Part shown: in pieces, positions 1 through 10,856 of the stretch
How the letters are laid out: each line of letters starts with the position of its first letter
How positions within the stretch are numbered: the first letter of the stretch is position 1
Source of the DNA: Monosiga brevicollis MX1
Taxonomy: Eukaryota > Opisthokonta > Choanoflagellata > Craspedida > Salpingoecidae
NCBI RefSeq assembly: GCF_000002865.3
Contig: NW_001865040.1
Span: 2,386,381 to 2,411,378 of the forward strand
DNA: 24,998 nt
Reading direction: 5' to 3'
Notes under the pieces: generated by a model
The model's database searches: none
Seen by the model: only the letters and a program-made list of their open reading frames with translations
What the model was told of the DNA's origin: nothing
Made by a program: the position numbers and the translations under genes

Positions 1-560
1 CGCGGAACGCATCTGCATGTCTTTTGAGTGTGTGTGTGGTTTGATGTCCTCATATGAGGGCACACAACCGCACCTTGGAACTGCACCTGGGCACTGCACC
101 TGGACACTTGGCATGACCATCTCGAGGGCTTGTGGACATTGCCCTGCTTTGCTGGGTAAAAGAGGGGAGCTACTGTGTTCGTGAGTGTGCCACCGTTGTT
201 TGTGGGCATGAGGTTCGGGAATTAGATGCCGGAGCCTTTTCGGTTCGCGATGGGGTTAATATGGGCGCTGAGATGTGAATTATCCAAAGAGACGCCGAGT
301 AGATCTGTGGCGTCGAAAAAGGCTTGCATTTGGTTATGATTAAGGGTTCGATTGAATGATGCTCGTTGAGATCTCACGGTCACATGACTACTCGATGAGA
401 ACGACCGTGCCCGACACTCAGTGTCGGTTTCTTTCAAAAGCCAACGAAGATAACATGATAGCTCACACAAGAGCTCACTTAGAGATGGGCGGCAAAACAC
501 GGATGCGGCCTGATCATCCAGACCAACCCCAGTCTTGCCAAGTGCATGACGAGAGGCGAT
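1..560. other. No gene recognised; sequence downstream of the B56 gene
   Basis: I see no coding region I can support here. A minus-strand open stretch at 222-500 ends in a plausible protein-like segment (residues such as ATDLLGVSLDN), but I could not join it by splice sites to the B56 gene, which already has a clean stop at 561. It may be 3' flanking sequence or the edge of another gene lying off the window. Confidence 0.4.
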
Positions 561-3500
561 TCAGACAACGTTGATGGAGACCACTCGGGAGCCGCGCGGT
601 GGCAATCTCCAGTGAGGCGTAATTTCAACGTCCACGGGGTCAACCCTTGCCACGACAACAGGAGCCGCCTCCAAAGCGCCAGCAGCATTCTGCGAGTCAG
701 TTTCGATAGCTGAATCATTGGGCTGCGCCCTGTTGTCGCCATCCTCGCTGTCCCCCGCAGTCTCGGGGGCGGTCTGGATCGTGTGTTGGGCAAAATGCGA
801 CATGGCCTCCTGGATAGCACTACCAAAGTTACCAGAAGTTAGATGATGTACTGTCGTGCATACAACAAGCTCGCATTCTTGCACACGAATTGAAAAGAAA
901 AGAAAAGCATCAAGGGCGCCCCAGCAAGCATGCGCCTCTTTCCAACGTACGGGTCCATGGGCAAGAACGAGCGACGACGAATAAAGGCCGATCGTCTGTC
1001 TGCCTCCACTTGGTCCGTGCTTCCTCGTCCAAGACGCTCCAGCACACCACGGCGCCACCGCAAAGAGGATCGACGTCGGGCCAATGCCTTGCTCGGCTCT
1101 GACGCTAAACCAAGCCGCCAGTCCAATGACGTTAATGCAATCCCAAGGCCTCATCCTCACATTCACCCGCCCGCAAACACGCAGCAGCGCGCGGTTCTCA
1201 AATTCACCAATCTACTCCCTCAACGTACCAGAGGAGACGCAGGCAGCATTGGCCGTAATTGGTTCGGCTGGACTTGTCGGTGCTGGTTGCAGTCCCAATT
1301 GCGATGCTAGCGGATATCTACGCGCAGCCATCTCCAGCGATTGCCACATGGCAGCACGAGCAGCCTCATCTCGTGGTCGCTAGGGTCCACAGAACATGGA
1401 ATAAGAAGTTCATCAGGTCTCATGGCCAGGCGTGTATGCCGTGCAGCGCTTAGCATCACCAACCTGGGCTGCTTTGTCCATGGCTGCGGCAGAGAGCTGG
1501 TGAAAGGCTGGCGGGTCGACCCGACGCAAATCAGCCAGGACGCGGTTCGCCAACAGTGAGACACCAGTATGCCAGTGCCGGGTTGCCTACACCACAACAT
1601 GCCGCGCGGTTCAAGGTGAGGCGTTGAAAAACCAGACCAGAGAGAGCATCAAGGAAGCCCGACGAACAAGGGACAAGGCGCCAACCTCGAGAAGAGGATT
1701 CAAGAGAACGCCCATGCTATCTACAAAGCTATCCATAATCATGTACATGCTAAAGCTTGACTGCATGATCAGCAACGCTCGCTCTGCCACTTGAAAATGT
1801 TTGCTGCGCAGCGCATATTGCAACATTTTTAAAAGTATGGGCAAAACCTGTTGACATGGCCAAAAGGCAATGAGGCGCGTGCCCGACCAATATTCAGCCG
1901 GCTTGTCCCACCTCACGTATCGCAGAAGCGCGGACAAACCTCCTGAAAAGCATAGTCCGTGCACTCAATGAGGAGGTCGTTGACCTCGTTCAGGAAGAAC
2001 AACTGCTTCACCGAGTTTGTTTTGGGCCAGTATCGCAATAACACTGCATTGAGGAATGAGGGAAAGGGAGGTAGTGACGTCAGGGTCATTGACATGATGA
2101 GCCGATACGTGTAGCATGGACAAGTTGAGAGATAAAAAAAAAAAGCGCCGAGAGATAAAAAAGAACCGCTGACACGTGCTTGCAGGTGGGGATCAGCTCA
2201 TGAGCCAGTTGAACTGACCTTCAAGAGCGGGAACCAGGCTCTCTGGATCTTTCTCAGACAAGTACACCACAACGCAAAAGCTGAGCTATTGGGAGGTAAA
2301 AGCGAATGGGATGCAAAAAGCTGTAAGTATCGAGCAGGTGCTGCGACCGGAACCAAGGCAACCAACGTATCAACCTGTGATGCAAAGGGATTAATTGACT
2401 TGGCCGCATGCAAAGGCAGGATGACGTCAAAAAAAGCACGACGGTGCTCCGCGCGGATTGGCGTTGCGAAACCTTTGATGATGCTACCGACAACCTCAAT
2501 GATTTCCTCGATGCCGTTGTGGGATTGTGACTCGTAGATAAAGCTGCAAGGCGTCATTGACCAAATCGCCAGCGTATTGCATTGACGCTGGTGAGCATTC
2601 AAGACAGACCAAGCGATGTCAGCTGCCAACCAGAGAAGCAGCAGACATACTGAAGCAACTCGTCACGAATGCATTTTCGTATGGTAGCACGCAAGCTCGG
2701 CAAGATGCCGTATACGCGATGCAGGATGGATTTCATCCAATCACGTTCTCGAAAATCCTCTGCAGAGCGAAGTCGTTGCAACACCTTGGGACAAAGACAA
2801 ACGGTTGACGTGCAGGCCATGTTGGCGTCAGAATTACAAACAGAGTTGAGGAAACCTATGGCAAAGGGGGCACGGGAGCAATGGGTATGTGCTCCTTCTG
2901 ACCTTGAGTACAAAGGGCTGCCGAAGGTATAGCCGTCCCACGTGAGAGTCAAAGAGCGGATTGGAGATGTAGGCAAAGAAAGCATTGAGTGCCAACTACG
3001 AGCACGCCAGCCAAGAAATGATATACGGCGCACGGTGGGGACAGCAGCCCGACAGGAATCACCCTGCAGGATAGCATTGGCAATGGCTCAAGCAAGCAGG
3101 ACATGGTGCGCGCACCATTAAATGAGGCCAAGAAGGGTCAAGCACGCAATCGTCCTCTTCTAGATCAAAGTCGGCCCCGCCGAAGCTGGTGGGTGGTCGC
3201 GGTCGGGTCAAGCAGTTAATCTCAAACATGTTGACCATGTCGCCCACGAGGGTCATGGAGAAGGCCAACTGCGTGCATTGAAATTGTGGGGCACCAGTAA
3301 CCGGATCCAACTCGAAGAGCTGCACCAGCTCTCGCAATGCGGTGCGCTTCATCTCTCGCGCTTTGAGGCTCGATAACTCGGCCCCAGGGCTAAAGTCGAA
3401 CATGTAGTTGCAGTTTTGAATTTTCTGGCGCATGAGGGCCACATCCTCGAGAGTTGAACATCCTGTCAGCGCACATGTAACATGGGTAAGTTTTGACGGC

Positions 3501-3985
3501 GCCAAGAGAAAAAGGGCCGAGGGCTGATCGTGTTCGACTAGGCTCGACACCTTGTACCTCGCAAGGGTGGCAGGCGCACGGGTTTTGGAGAGGCTTTACT
3601 TGAAGAAAGGGCGGGCTTGGGTGGGCTCTGAGACGAGCGCCTCTGAGCCTGCATCAATTCAAAAGCAGAAAGCGATGAGTGCGCTAGACGCCATCCCTCT
3701 GCGGCGCTGACCGAGGGGCATGGCTACCAAGGAAGGCCAGCAGGCCATGGCAACCCAAACAAGCCAGAAGCGCACCTTGCTCAAGTTGTGGTTATTGAGT
3801 CCCGATCCAGGAGATGTAATCTTTTGGAAACCAGGCAAAGCGTGAAGGGGACTGCGGATCCCCAGCTCGCCGCGTCAGCCGCCTGGGCGTCAAGTCAAAA
3901 AGAGGAAAAAAAAACATACCTCGACATCGGCCTTGGAGACTGAGGCTTGCTCCTGCAACATGGTATGGCTACTCGAGTTGAGCAT
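561..3985 (-). CDS. PPP2R5-like: Serine/threonine protein phosphatase 2A regulatory subunit B56 (B' family), 13 exons
   Basis: B56 subunits are curved HEAT-like scaffolds that join the PP2A core enzyme and select its substrates. Predicted exons (high to low): 3920-3985, 3558-3648, 3116-3462, 2903-2995, 2651-2784, 2375-2543, 2219-2285, 1940-2043, 1686-1847, 1464-1586, 1229-1379, 951-1098, 561-819. All phases agree, giving about 637 residues (animal B56 about 490-600). Family landmarks appear in order: RLPPLRG, DFDLEEDDCVLDPSWPHL, RERDWMKSILHRVYG, SHNGIEEIIEVVGSIIKGFA, LLRYWPKTNS, FLNEVNDLL and HFQVAERAL. The last two exons form a charged tail whose RRRSFLPMDP resembles the vertebrate B56 tail RRKSELPQDP. 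The start is the first ATG after an in-frame TAA; the alternative is the ATG at 3654, just before the second exon. Reading through the intron after 1229 would stop at 1212. The core is certain; the first exon and tail are less so. Confidence 0.93.
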
Positions 3986-5700
3986 CACTTACTCACGGCG
4001 GGAAGGGCGGCGAGCAACTCCAGCAGCAGCAGGAGCAGGTCCGGCCGCTCCTTCAATGTTGCCCGTCACCATGGATCGAGACAACAACACGACAGGAGGT
4101 GGGGGAAGCAGTTGGGGCAACGGCAGCGTCGCAGGCTGCAAGTTTGGGTACGGAGGTGATCAGCTGTTCAAGCAGAGGATAAAGCGCCACAAACGGCAGC
4201 CCCAGCCCAGGAGATGCCTCTTCAGACTCGACCGTCTCAGCAATGACGGTACAAAGTAAGGAGAATGGCATCCAGTACAGAGAAAACACAACTTCACTCA
4301 CTCCCAAACCAAACAACAAACAGCAACAGCTCGCGCGCGCGCGCGCTGGCCAAGTATCTGTCCTGCTTGTCCTTTGTGACGTACCAACCCAGGGTATGGT
4401 GATGAAGGTGATGATGATGAAGCGGGGGCTTCCGATGTGCTCGTCACAAGCGAAGGGAGCGTGAGGTATGGAACCTTGCTGGGCGGTCGCTGATGTCACT
4501 GCTGAAGAACAGACGCAATGCACGAGATCAATGAGTCTTGATGGTGCTGGTGTCATGTGCAGCAGGTGTGCTCTGAAGGAGAAAGGGTGGGCCATGGACC
4601 ATCAAAGGGGGCACGAAGTTGCTTGGGGCTGGTGAAAGATGGGGGTTTATTGTGGGTGGTTGGGCGTGGTTGGGTCCGATGGTCCAGACTGCCCAAGCTT
4701 TTCTAGTTATGTGGTGGCTTTACCCTTCACCTCATCACCCACAGAGGCAGGCGTGGTGTTGGACACACACAGTCATGGGTAAGGAACCCTTGATCGAGGA
4801 GGGCCCTTTGGTTTTGCGCTTTACTAATAATGAGTTCATCCACTCACGTCTATCAAGTACAAAAATGGGATGGCTGGTGGGTGTTTTATTAAAACGATGA
4901 TGGGGGTGACAAGTCGAACTCACCGTCGTGCCCGGCAAAGTCTGCCCCGGCGCCCCAAACCAGTTGGCACTTTGAAAGCTGATCACAAGGGCTTGGGGTT
5001 TCATCGTTGCAAGTTGCCGCCGTCAACTCGTCGCTGCGCCATAGAACCAAACACCCATGTGAAAAGAAGGGGCTCTGAAAATAAAATAAATTACTTTCCG
5101 TAAACACGCTTGTGTGGCTGCGAAAGTGCGGTTTGAGTTGAATTGGCGCACGGGGGAGAAGTCTTGTTCAAGGCTCTTAGCAGCCTCCATCACCCAGAAA
5201 CGTGCGTGCCCACCCAGCCACCCCCCGGCCTGCCTTCCTCCCAACCCCACTACGCCAAAGTTGCAACTCATCATCATCACTACCAAAATATTCAAAGCCA
5301 AAAAAATAAAGTTTTAAATTCGATTTAATGATGTTCAAAAGTTTTATAAAATTGTTTGGACAAGGAAAGACCCCAAAAATATTCCGGAGTTTTTAAAAAA
5401 CAGGGGTTATTTTATTTTGCTCATTTTCATTTAATTATTCTGTTTTCGGGTACATGTGCAGTAATTAGATTTAAAATTTAATTTTTTATCGATTTTTATT
5501 TCTTTTGTTCTTTTTTTGGCACGGGCGGGGTGGTGGCGGGGAGCAGCTCGTTGGGGCTCATTCAGGATGGATGCGTGCAGTGAAAGCTCCTAGAGGCTTC
5601 TATCCTTGAGAAGGCCCACTGCGCTGTCATAAATGTAAATTAGACCAGTGTGTTGGAAGCGCATGTGGTACCTTCCGTTGTGCACTGTTTGGGAGGGAGA
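3986..5700. other. Long gap without a supported gene
   Basis: I find no conserved coding pattern on either strand. It holds a (CG)n-like run near 4333-4346, GATGAAG/TGATGATGA-type low complexity near 4400-4425, an AT-rich island at about 5281-5519, and a G-rich patch after 5520. A minus-strand open stretch at 4053-4595 and its Ala/Pro-rich overlap look like low-complexity coincidence. The part next to 3985 probably contains the B56 promoter and 5' leader. Confidence 0.5.
5281..5519. other. AT-rich island
   Basis: About 240 bp made largely of A and T runs (AAAATATT, TTTTAAATT, TTTAAAATTTAATTTTTTAT) within otherwise GC-balanced DNA. It ends with TCTTTTGTTC, the reverse complement of the AACAAAAGA motif found in the array at 10365-10620. 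I see no coding potential. Confidence 0.6.
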
Positions 5701-6750
5701 TCAAGCCTCCTTCTCCTGCTCTTGATGGCCGGCATCTTCGTGCGCGAGTGTGTGAGAGCGGTGTAAGGAATGGTGCTGGTCATGTCGGTTCTGGGGATTG
5801 ATGTTGTTGATGAAGAGATGTAGCGCTTGTGAAAGGTTGCCGTCTCGTAGAGCCAAAACAATCTCATCTTTTTCCTGTACAGCAGACAATCGCAAGAGAA
5901 GTGCCAAGTCGTTCATGTCACGCAAGCTCGGAGAACGTCTCGCAAAGAGCATGAACAACCCATCTGGCTTGCTGCATAAACTGAGAATTTGAGATGGTGA
6001 GAGCTGGAGACAGGAGATCGACTGGTGAGGACGAGTAGGGCATGATCTTACCTCTGCACAGCTTTGACCAGCGTCGCCGATTTAAACTCCTTCACACCTG
6101 GGATAATTTCGCAGGGGCCTCTGTGTTGGCAAGAGGTCGGCTTCTCTCCCCCTGGTGTAACAAAACGGCAAAACCTTCGCAGCAAAGCATAGATTCTTGC
6201 GGATATAATCAGCACTGAGGTGGCCACTTGTGAATGGGTTCCAAGGATAGACTCGGTCAAGCCAAAGGTCTTGTAAGCAAGCAGAGAAGCACATTCAAAA
6301 AAATGGTCGCAGGTACAAGCCGCCGAATACAGTGTGGGAATGTTTGTCTGGCTGAGCCAACCAGCTCCTCTTATCACCGTTGTCGCCTCTCACGTCGCCA
6401 GCTAGACGACCGGAGCGGGAGATTCGTGCCACATGGACAATGTACGACGCTAGTGGATGCAGGTCACCGTTCTCCCTTGACCACCTTGCAAATTCAGCCG
6501 CCCCCATCAGTGTTTTCAAAATATCCTCTCGCATTAGCCTCATACCTGACGTGCGGTCGACGCGGAGAACATTTGAAGTTTCGAGTGGCGCCAGGCCGTT
6601 GAGAACGAGCAGAGAACTGGCGAACGCCTTCATCTCAAATTTTGCCTTTGAACATCCTCGAGGCGGGCGGCATGCGTATCGGCCTGGACTCTTCCGCCTG
6701 GCTGTCCCTTGTGGTTCTCTGAACCCGTGTGGCGTCCTGTGCAGCTCCAT
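5701..6750 (-). CDS. Unrecognised, probably alpha-helical protein, 3 exons
   Basis: I do not recognise the family. A consistent model uses exons 6446-6750, 6052-6351 and 5701-5980, with phases that agree and about 294 residues. The junctions are GTACAT at 6445, a strong GTAAGA donor at 6051, and acceptors CTCAG at both downstream exons. The N-terminus is basic (about residues 1-40). The middle and C-terminal parts are rich in Leu/Ala helices (for example SATLVKAVQ, MNDLALLLRLSAV, DEIVLALRDGNLSQALHLF), a texture seen in ARM/HEAT-type proteins; this is impression, not a family match. The tail is charged and His-rich. A 54-bp stretch (6121-6174) has GT...AG ends and a length divisible by three, so it could be an optional intron. 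The gene is head-to-head with the transposase-like gene, 186 bp away. The start ATG could also lie further in (FEMKAF). Confidence 0.45.
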
Positions 6751-6936
6751 GACGTGAGAGTCTGCGACTGGTGCCACAGTTGGTATCGTCGACGCGAGAA
6801 GAGAAGAAAAAAATAGCAAGTGTGTGACGCGGTCGTTACAAACCAAACTCAACGGCCACGCCGTTGCAACAGTCACTTTTGCTGACAACGACTTGCTCGC
6901 TCGATCATCAGTTTGCCAAGTTTGCCAGGTAACGTC
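6751..6936. promoter_or_regulatory. Shared 5' region of two divergent genes
   Basis: 186 bp separate the predicted ATG at 6750 (minus) from the ATG at 6937 (plus). Both promoters, or one bidirectional promoter, must lie here or overlap the 5' exons. I see no clear TATA box. This rests on the gene models on either side. Confidence 0.35.
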
Positions 6937-9900
6937 ATGGCGGCAGGAACGGATCAAACACGTACTGATGCCGCTTCGCCGGCACAGTCTTCAGAGCCTC
7001 TGCAGCTGCCTGCTATGAATACCTGGCCAGATCTCTTCTCTTTTGACCCTGAATGGGAGCAAGAGGTGTGCCGCGTAGTATCACAATCAGGAAAACCTTA
7101 TTACCGTCAGCGACCGCGCCGGCCGCGCCAATCAGACGTGGGCTTCCTCGGGCCAAAGCGGCCCGTAGGCCGGCCAAAAAGCGCCTCAAAGAAAGCAAAG
7201 AAGTCCAAAAAAAGCCGGAAGCAGCGCATGATGCCCAGTGGAGCTGTGGGGGCTCACAGACCGAACACGGATCTCCTACCGGTCTGACCAGCGCTCCTTC
7301 ATCGCCAGCCCATGAACTCCCAGCGGGAGGACAGCTGCAGACTGAACACGGAGACTGAAGATTTGCACACAGCGTCGCACTCAGCAGCTATTGAAGATGA
7401 GTCGGAAGCTGATAGCGATTGTTCCGATAACAGATCAGAGCTAGGATTTGGAAGTGACGCCATCGCCGACGATCCTGCGTTCGGCTTCAGTGACGACATG
7501 CCTTCCGCCTCTGACCCTGGATCGGACGATGACGCCACCTCTGTCTCCAGCTCCAGCTCTGAGGAATGCAGGGCGAGTGAAGACGATGGCTTGGATGCCT
7601 TCCTTGACGGGCTGGATGGGGAAGACGCAGCTTTGGAATGTGAAACCGCCCCAGGAACTCTAGCATACACGACAGCTTGTCTTGTGTGGCTAACATTTTC
7701 CTTCTTGCAGAGCAGATCGTGAAAGAGCACGGAAAGTTGGTCGAGGTATTTGATCCAGAGACTGACAAACATAACAAGGTATGATGTGCCACGATGCATT
7801 CAACTCAATGTTGTGTTTTCCCAGTGATTGCCGCCATTGCTGTGCCAGAAAATCCATGCCATCTTACATGTGTATGCGTGCATGTGCGTGTGTGTGGGTG
7901 CGTCGACAACACTCGCATTCTCGCGTAGCTTAAAATTGTCATAACACGACTACTGGTCGATACTCCCCGGCGGTCCGACTGTGCAAGCCATGCGGGCAGC
8001 TCAAATTTTCCGTGCTGCTATTGTGAACAAGAAAAGAACAAAGACCTCGCCGACGCTATCATTCAGATGAAACCGCCCAGCAACAAGAGCAACGAATATT
8101 ATGGCCCAGGGGTCAACCGCGAGTTAACTCTTGAAGAAGAACCATTCGAGCTGCCGTGGATGAAGACCACTGACCCAGACGAGTCCAAGGCTCTCCAGAA
8201 AGCAGAAGACCTTGGCTATGGAGTAGCCCAGGAACCAAGCTTAGCGCCTCTCCGGACGCATGCATCCGCCACGGCCAACCACGAGTCGTTGGGTTACAAG
8301 GACAAGCGCAGCCCCTGGCCCGCCGTCATCGACGTGTATGACACGTTCCAAAACCCACCCGAGAGCCTTCATTTATGGGCATTGGGCATACTCAAGGTCA
8401 ATCCCACCTCTTGGCATGCAGATGTATTATGCCCTCAAAACAATGTCTCATTCCTGCAAATGTTGTTGCCCTTCTCAGTATGTTGTGCAGAATATCCGCG
8501 ACCTCAGCGCGCGTGGGTTGTCAAAGACCGTGAGAATCAGAATGTCCCGGGAAATGAAGACTTTGATCCAAGATTATGAGTATGTCTGGCCTGCCGTCGG
8601 GACACTCGAGCGATGTCTAACAGCTGTTGTGCCAATAGGCGCTTGCATCCCCGTGAAGGTCACAAGCCTCGCTTGAATGAGATGGGGTCGTGGAACGGTG
8701 CTTCATATCGATGGCAGTTGAACGAGAAGGTGTTTTGGATTGCACACGCTCCAGGTAAGAGCACCGAGTTTGAGTACTCCTGTGGATTGACCGTGCTCAC
8801 TTCCGCACAGGCCACACTAGGCCTAAAAATACCCGCCGAGGACTGTCTGTGACTAGGATGATGCGAGTCGTGGCCTTGTGCTTTCGATGTGCCGAGGTCG
8901 GATCACGGCGCACCGGTGCTAGCGCAATTATCGTTTGTGTCGTGTGCCTTTTATAATTTTTCGCCATGACACGTCTCATACCATGAACTCATCGTGTCAG
9001 ATTGCCCTTGGCCCCAGCACGACAGCTGAGGAGCGGCAGGAACTCGACTTGATCGTTGGACCAAGAGTCTTAGAGCTAGCCTGGCCAAACTCTCTAAAGG
9101 CCCATCACGTGGTAAGCCATGCCGAGCACGTTTACGACCCGACCCACCTCACAGCATAATATATTTTTTTTTAGACGTGGCACCTTACTCATGCCCTGAA
9201 ACAATGCGGACCAAGGTTTCTGTCAAACGAAAGGTCGGAGACCATGAACAAGTACACAAAGGCGGCTGCAAAAAAATCCAACAGGAGGCATCTCGCGCGT
9301 GATATCGGACGCGCCCACCTCATGCAGGTAAATTAGTCGGCCGTTGTACCACAAACAAGACACAAAGCTTACGATGTGCTTCAAATAGACGAAACTGCTG
9401 TTCAGCCTGCATGGTGCACCCACAACACCACCACGCGGCATCGATAAGAGCGTATGGCAAGCCACATTGGTTCGCCATGCTCCAATGCTATTCCAGCTAC
9501 TAACAGCAGAAGCCGACGCCCAAGGCCAAGCGCATCGTCACCTGAGACTGAGCAAGACAATGGCCAGGTGTGACATGACTAGTCACAGGCAACACATGAT
9601 ACATTGAAAAGTTTATGCCAGGCAAAACTGATTATCGCTTCCTGCCATGCGTGTCTGCTGTGTTTACAGAACGCCGGGCAAGAGGGCCCTGGCCCAACCC
9701 CTCTCCGAGTGGATACAGTTGATTGGTTTCGACGCGACAATGCCCGTTCATGGCGTGAGTGCTTTCGAGGACAACACGTTCACCGGGTGGAATCGCTTGT
9801 CTTGGGGTACCAAATGGACCATTCGCGGTCTATCAACCTGGTCAGAAGAGGCACCACGCCCGCGCCCGTGGACACGGCTACGTTATGAATACATTCTTCG

Positions 9901-10322
9901 CACCCGCGATGGATTGGACGGTATGCACTGGTGTGCGCATTTCGACCGGTTCAACAATAACACTCACTCAATGGGCCCACTTCACAGGCGTTTTTCTGAT
10001 GGGATTGAAGAACACTGGCGGACCAGAGTCTTTGATGCTGTTGGCCATCCTCGATCGAGACACAGACATGCTTTCGAACGGCTGTCCAACGCATCCACTA
10101 ACATATTGGTGCCACCTCCCCGGCTACAAACACGAGTCGGCCCAAGCACGATTGGCTTTAGTACAAGTCTCTGACGTTGTAGAAGTTGCAAGCATGAACC
10201 ACGACTGTGCAACGAAGCGAGCATGCCGTTTCGGAGACGGCAAAGGCTGTCGAATCGCAGAACATCCCTTGTGGATCCGCACCAGAGTCATATGGGACGT
10301 AGAACGACAACTGTTTGCGTAG
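6937..10322 (+). CDS. Transposase-like protein of a TE-derived eukaryotic family, multi-exon; N-terminal joins unresolved
   Basis: The C-terminal ten exons fit GT-AG and phase throughout: 7711-7778, 7929-8396, 8491-8579, 8639-8754, 8811-8896, 9001-9111, 9175-9327, 9389-9567, 9670-9920, 9988-10322. They include a Cys segment NFPCCYCE, an ESLHLWALGILK motif, then CGPRFLSNERSETMNKYTKA followed by KKSNRRHLARDIG, and near the end VASMNHDC...C. I remember this order (a GP...E..E..N....SNR...RDI block, then SMN.HDC) from transposase-like proteins of fungal Plavaka/KDZ-type elements; the family name is inference. Upstream, 6937-7287 encodes a basic stretch with an AT-hook-like KRPVGRPK, and about 7340-7650 encodes a Ser/Asp/Glu-rich acidic region. 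These two lie in different frames, and neither the step between them nor the step to 7711 has a good phase-compatible splice pair. The 5' third may therefore be frameshifted, misread by me, or use unusual splicing. It may be a degenerate element or a domesticated gene. Confidence 0.6.
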
Positions 10323-10364
10323 AATTTGAACTGACGACATGTGAATTGACATGTGAAGTTGCAA

Positions 10365-10620
10365 AACAAAAGATCCATTCGACCAAACAAAAGAAACAAT
10401 TCAGAGAACGGAAGAGAACAAAAGAACAAAAACAGACAACAAAAGAGACAACGAAATTGTGAACTAAAGACAAAAGAACAAGATCAGAAAACAAAAGAAC
10501 TCGAATAAGAACAAAAGAATCATTTTAAGCAAACAAAAGAAACGAAAGAACAAAATCAGAAAACAAAAGAATTTCGCTCTCGCACGTTCGGAGAACAAAA
10601 GAATAACGGCAAACAAAAGA
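10365..10620 (+). repeat. Helically phased array of AACAAAAGA motifs
   Basis: Exact AACAAAAGA occurs at 10365, 10386, 10417, 10438, 10490, 10510, 10532, 10562, 10594 and 10612, with a one-mismatch copy (GACAAAAGA) at 10469. A further exact copy lies at 10783. Successive starts are 21, 31, 21, 31, 21, 20, 22, 30, 32 and 18 bp apart, close to two or three helical turns. The bases between copies differ, so this is not a simple tandem repeat. All copies are in one orientation. The array follows the stop of the transposase-like gene by about 40 bp and precedes the symplekin ATG by about 240 bp. Function is unknown; a cooperative protein-binding array, phased A-tract bending, or transposon subterminal repeats are possible. 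Confidence 0.8.
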
Positions 10621-10741
10621 ATTGGCCAGTAATGTCATAAGCTTAACCTCGATTTCCAATTTTTTTGGCTTTGAGTATTTTGGTAGTGATCAAACAACAT
10701 TTGTCAGCAAAAGTCAACTTTGGGCTGACATCCGCGATCCG

Positions 10742-10856
10742 CATATAAAGTAAAATACTTCAGCCGGTGGTCTCAGCTCGGGAACAAAAGATTTTTGCTT
10801 TTGACTTTTTTTTCCTTTTTTTGCTTTTTTTGCTTTTTTTTAAGTGACGGCGCAGG
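10742..10856 (+). promoter_or_regulatory. Likely symplekin core promoter / 5' leader
   Basis: A TATA-like CATATAAAG starts at 10742. It is followed at about 10790-10842 by a strongly T-rich, pyrimidine-dominated stretch that ends just before the symplekin ATG at 10857. TATA-like sequences are common by chance in such DNA, so this is only a candidate. Confidence 0.3.

Noticed and set aside
222-500. Possible minus-strand exon at the left edge
   Set aside because: The end of the reading looks protein-like, but there is no homology I recognise and no junction to neighbouring exons.
4053-4595. A 180-codon minus-strand reading upstream of the B56 gene
   Set aside because: Mixed low-complexity composition, no family resemblance, and no phase-compatible splice to B56; one possible intron would be only 40 bp.
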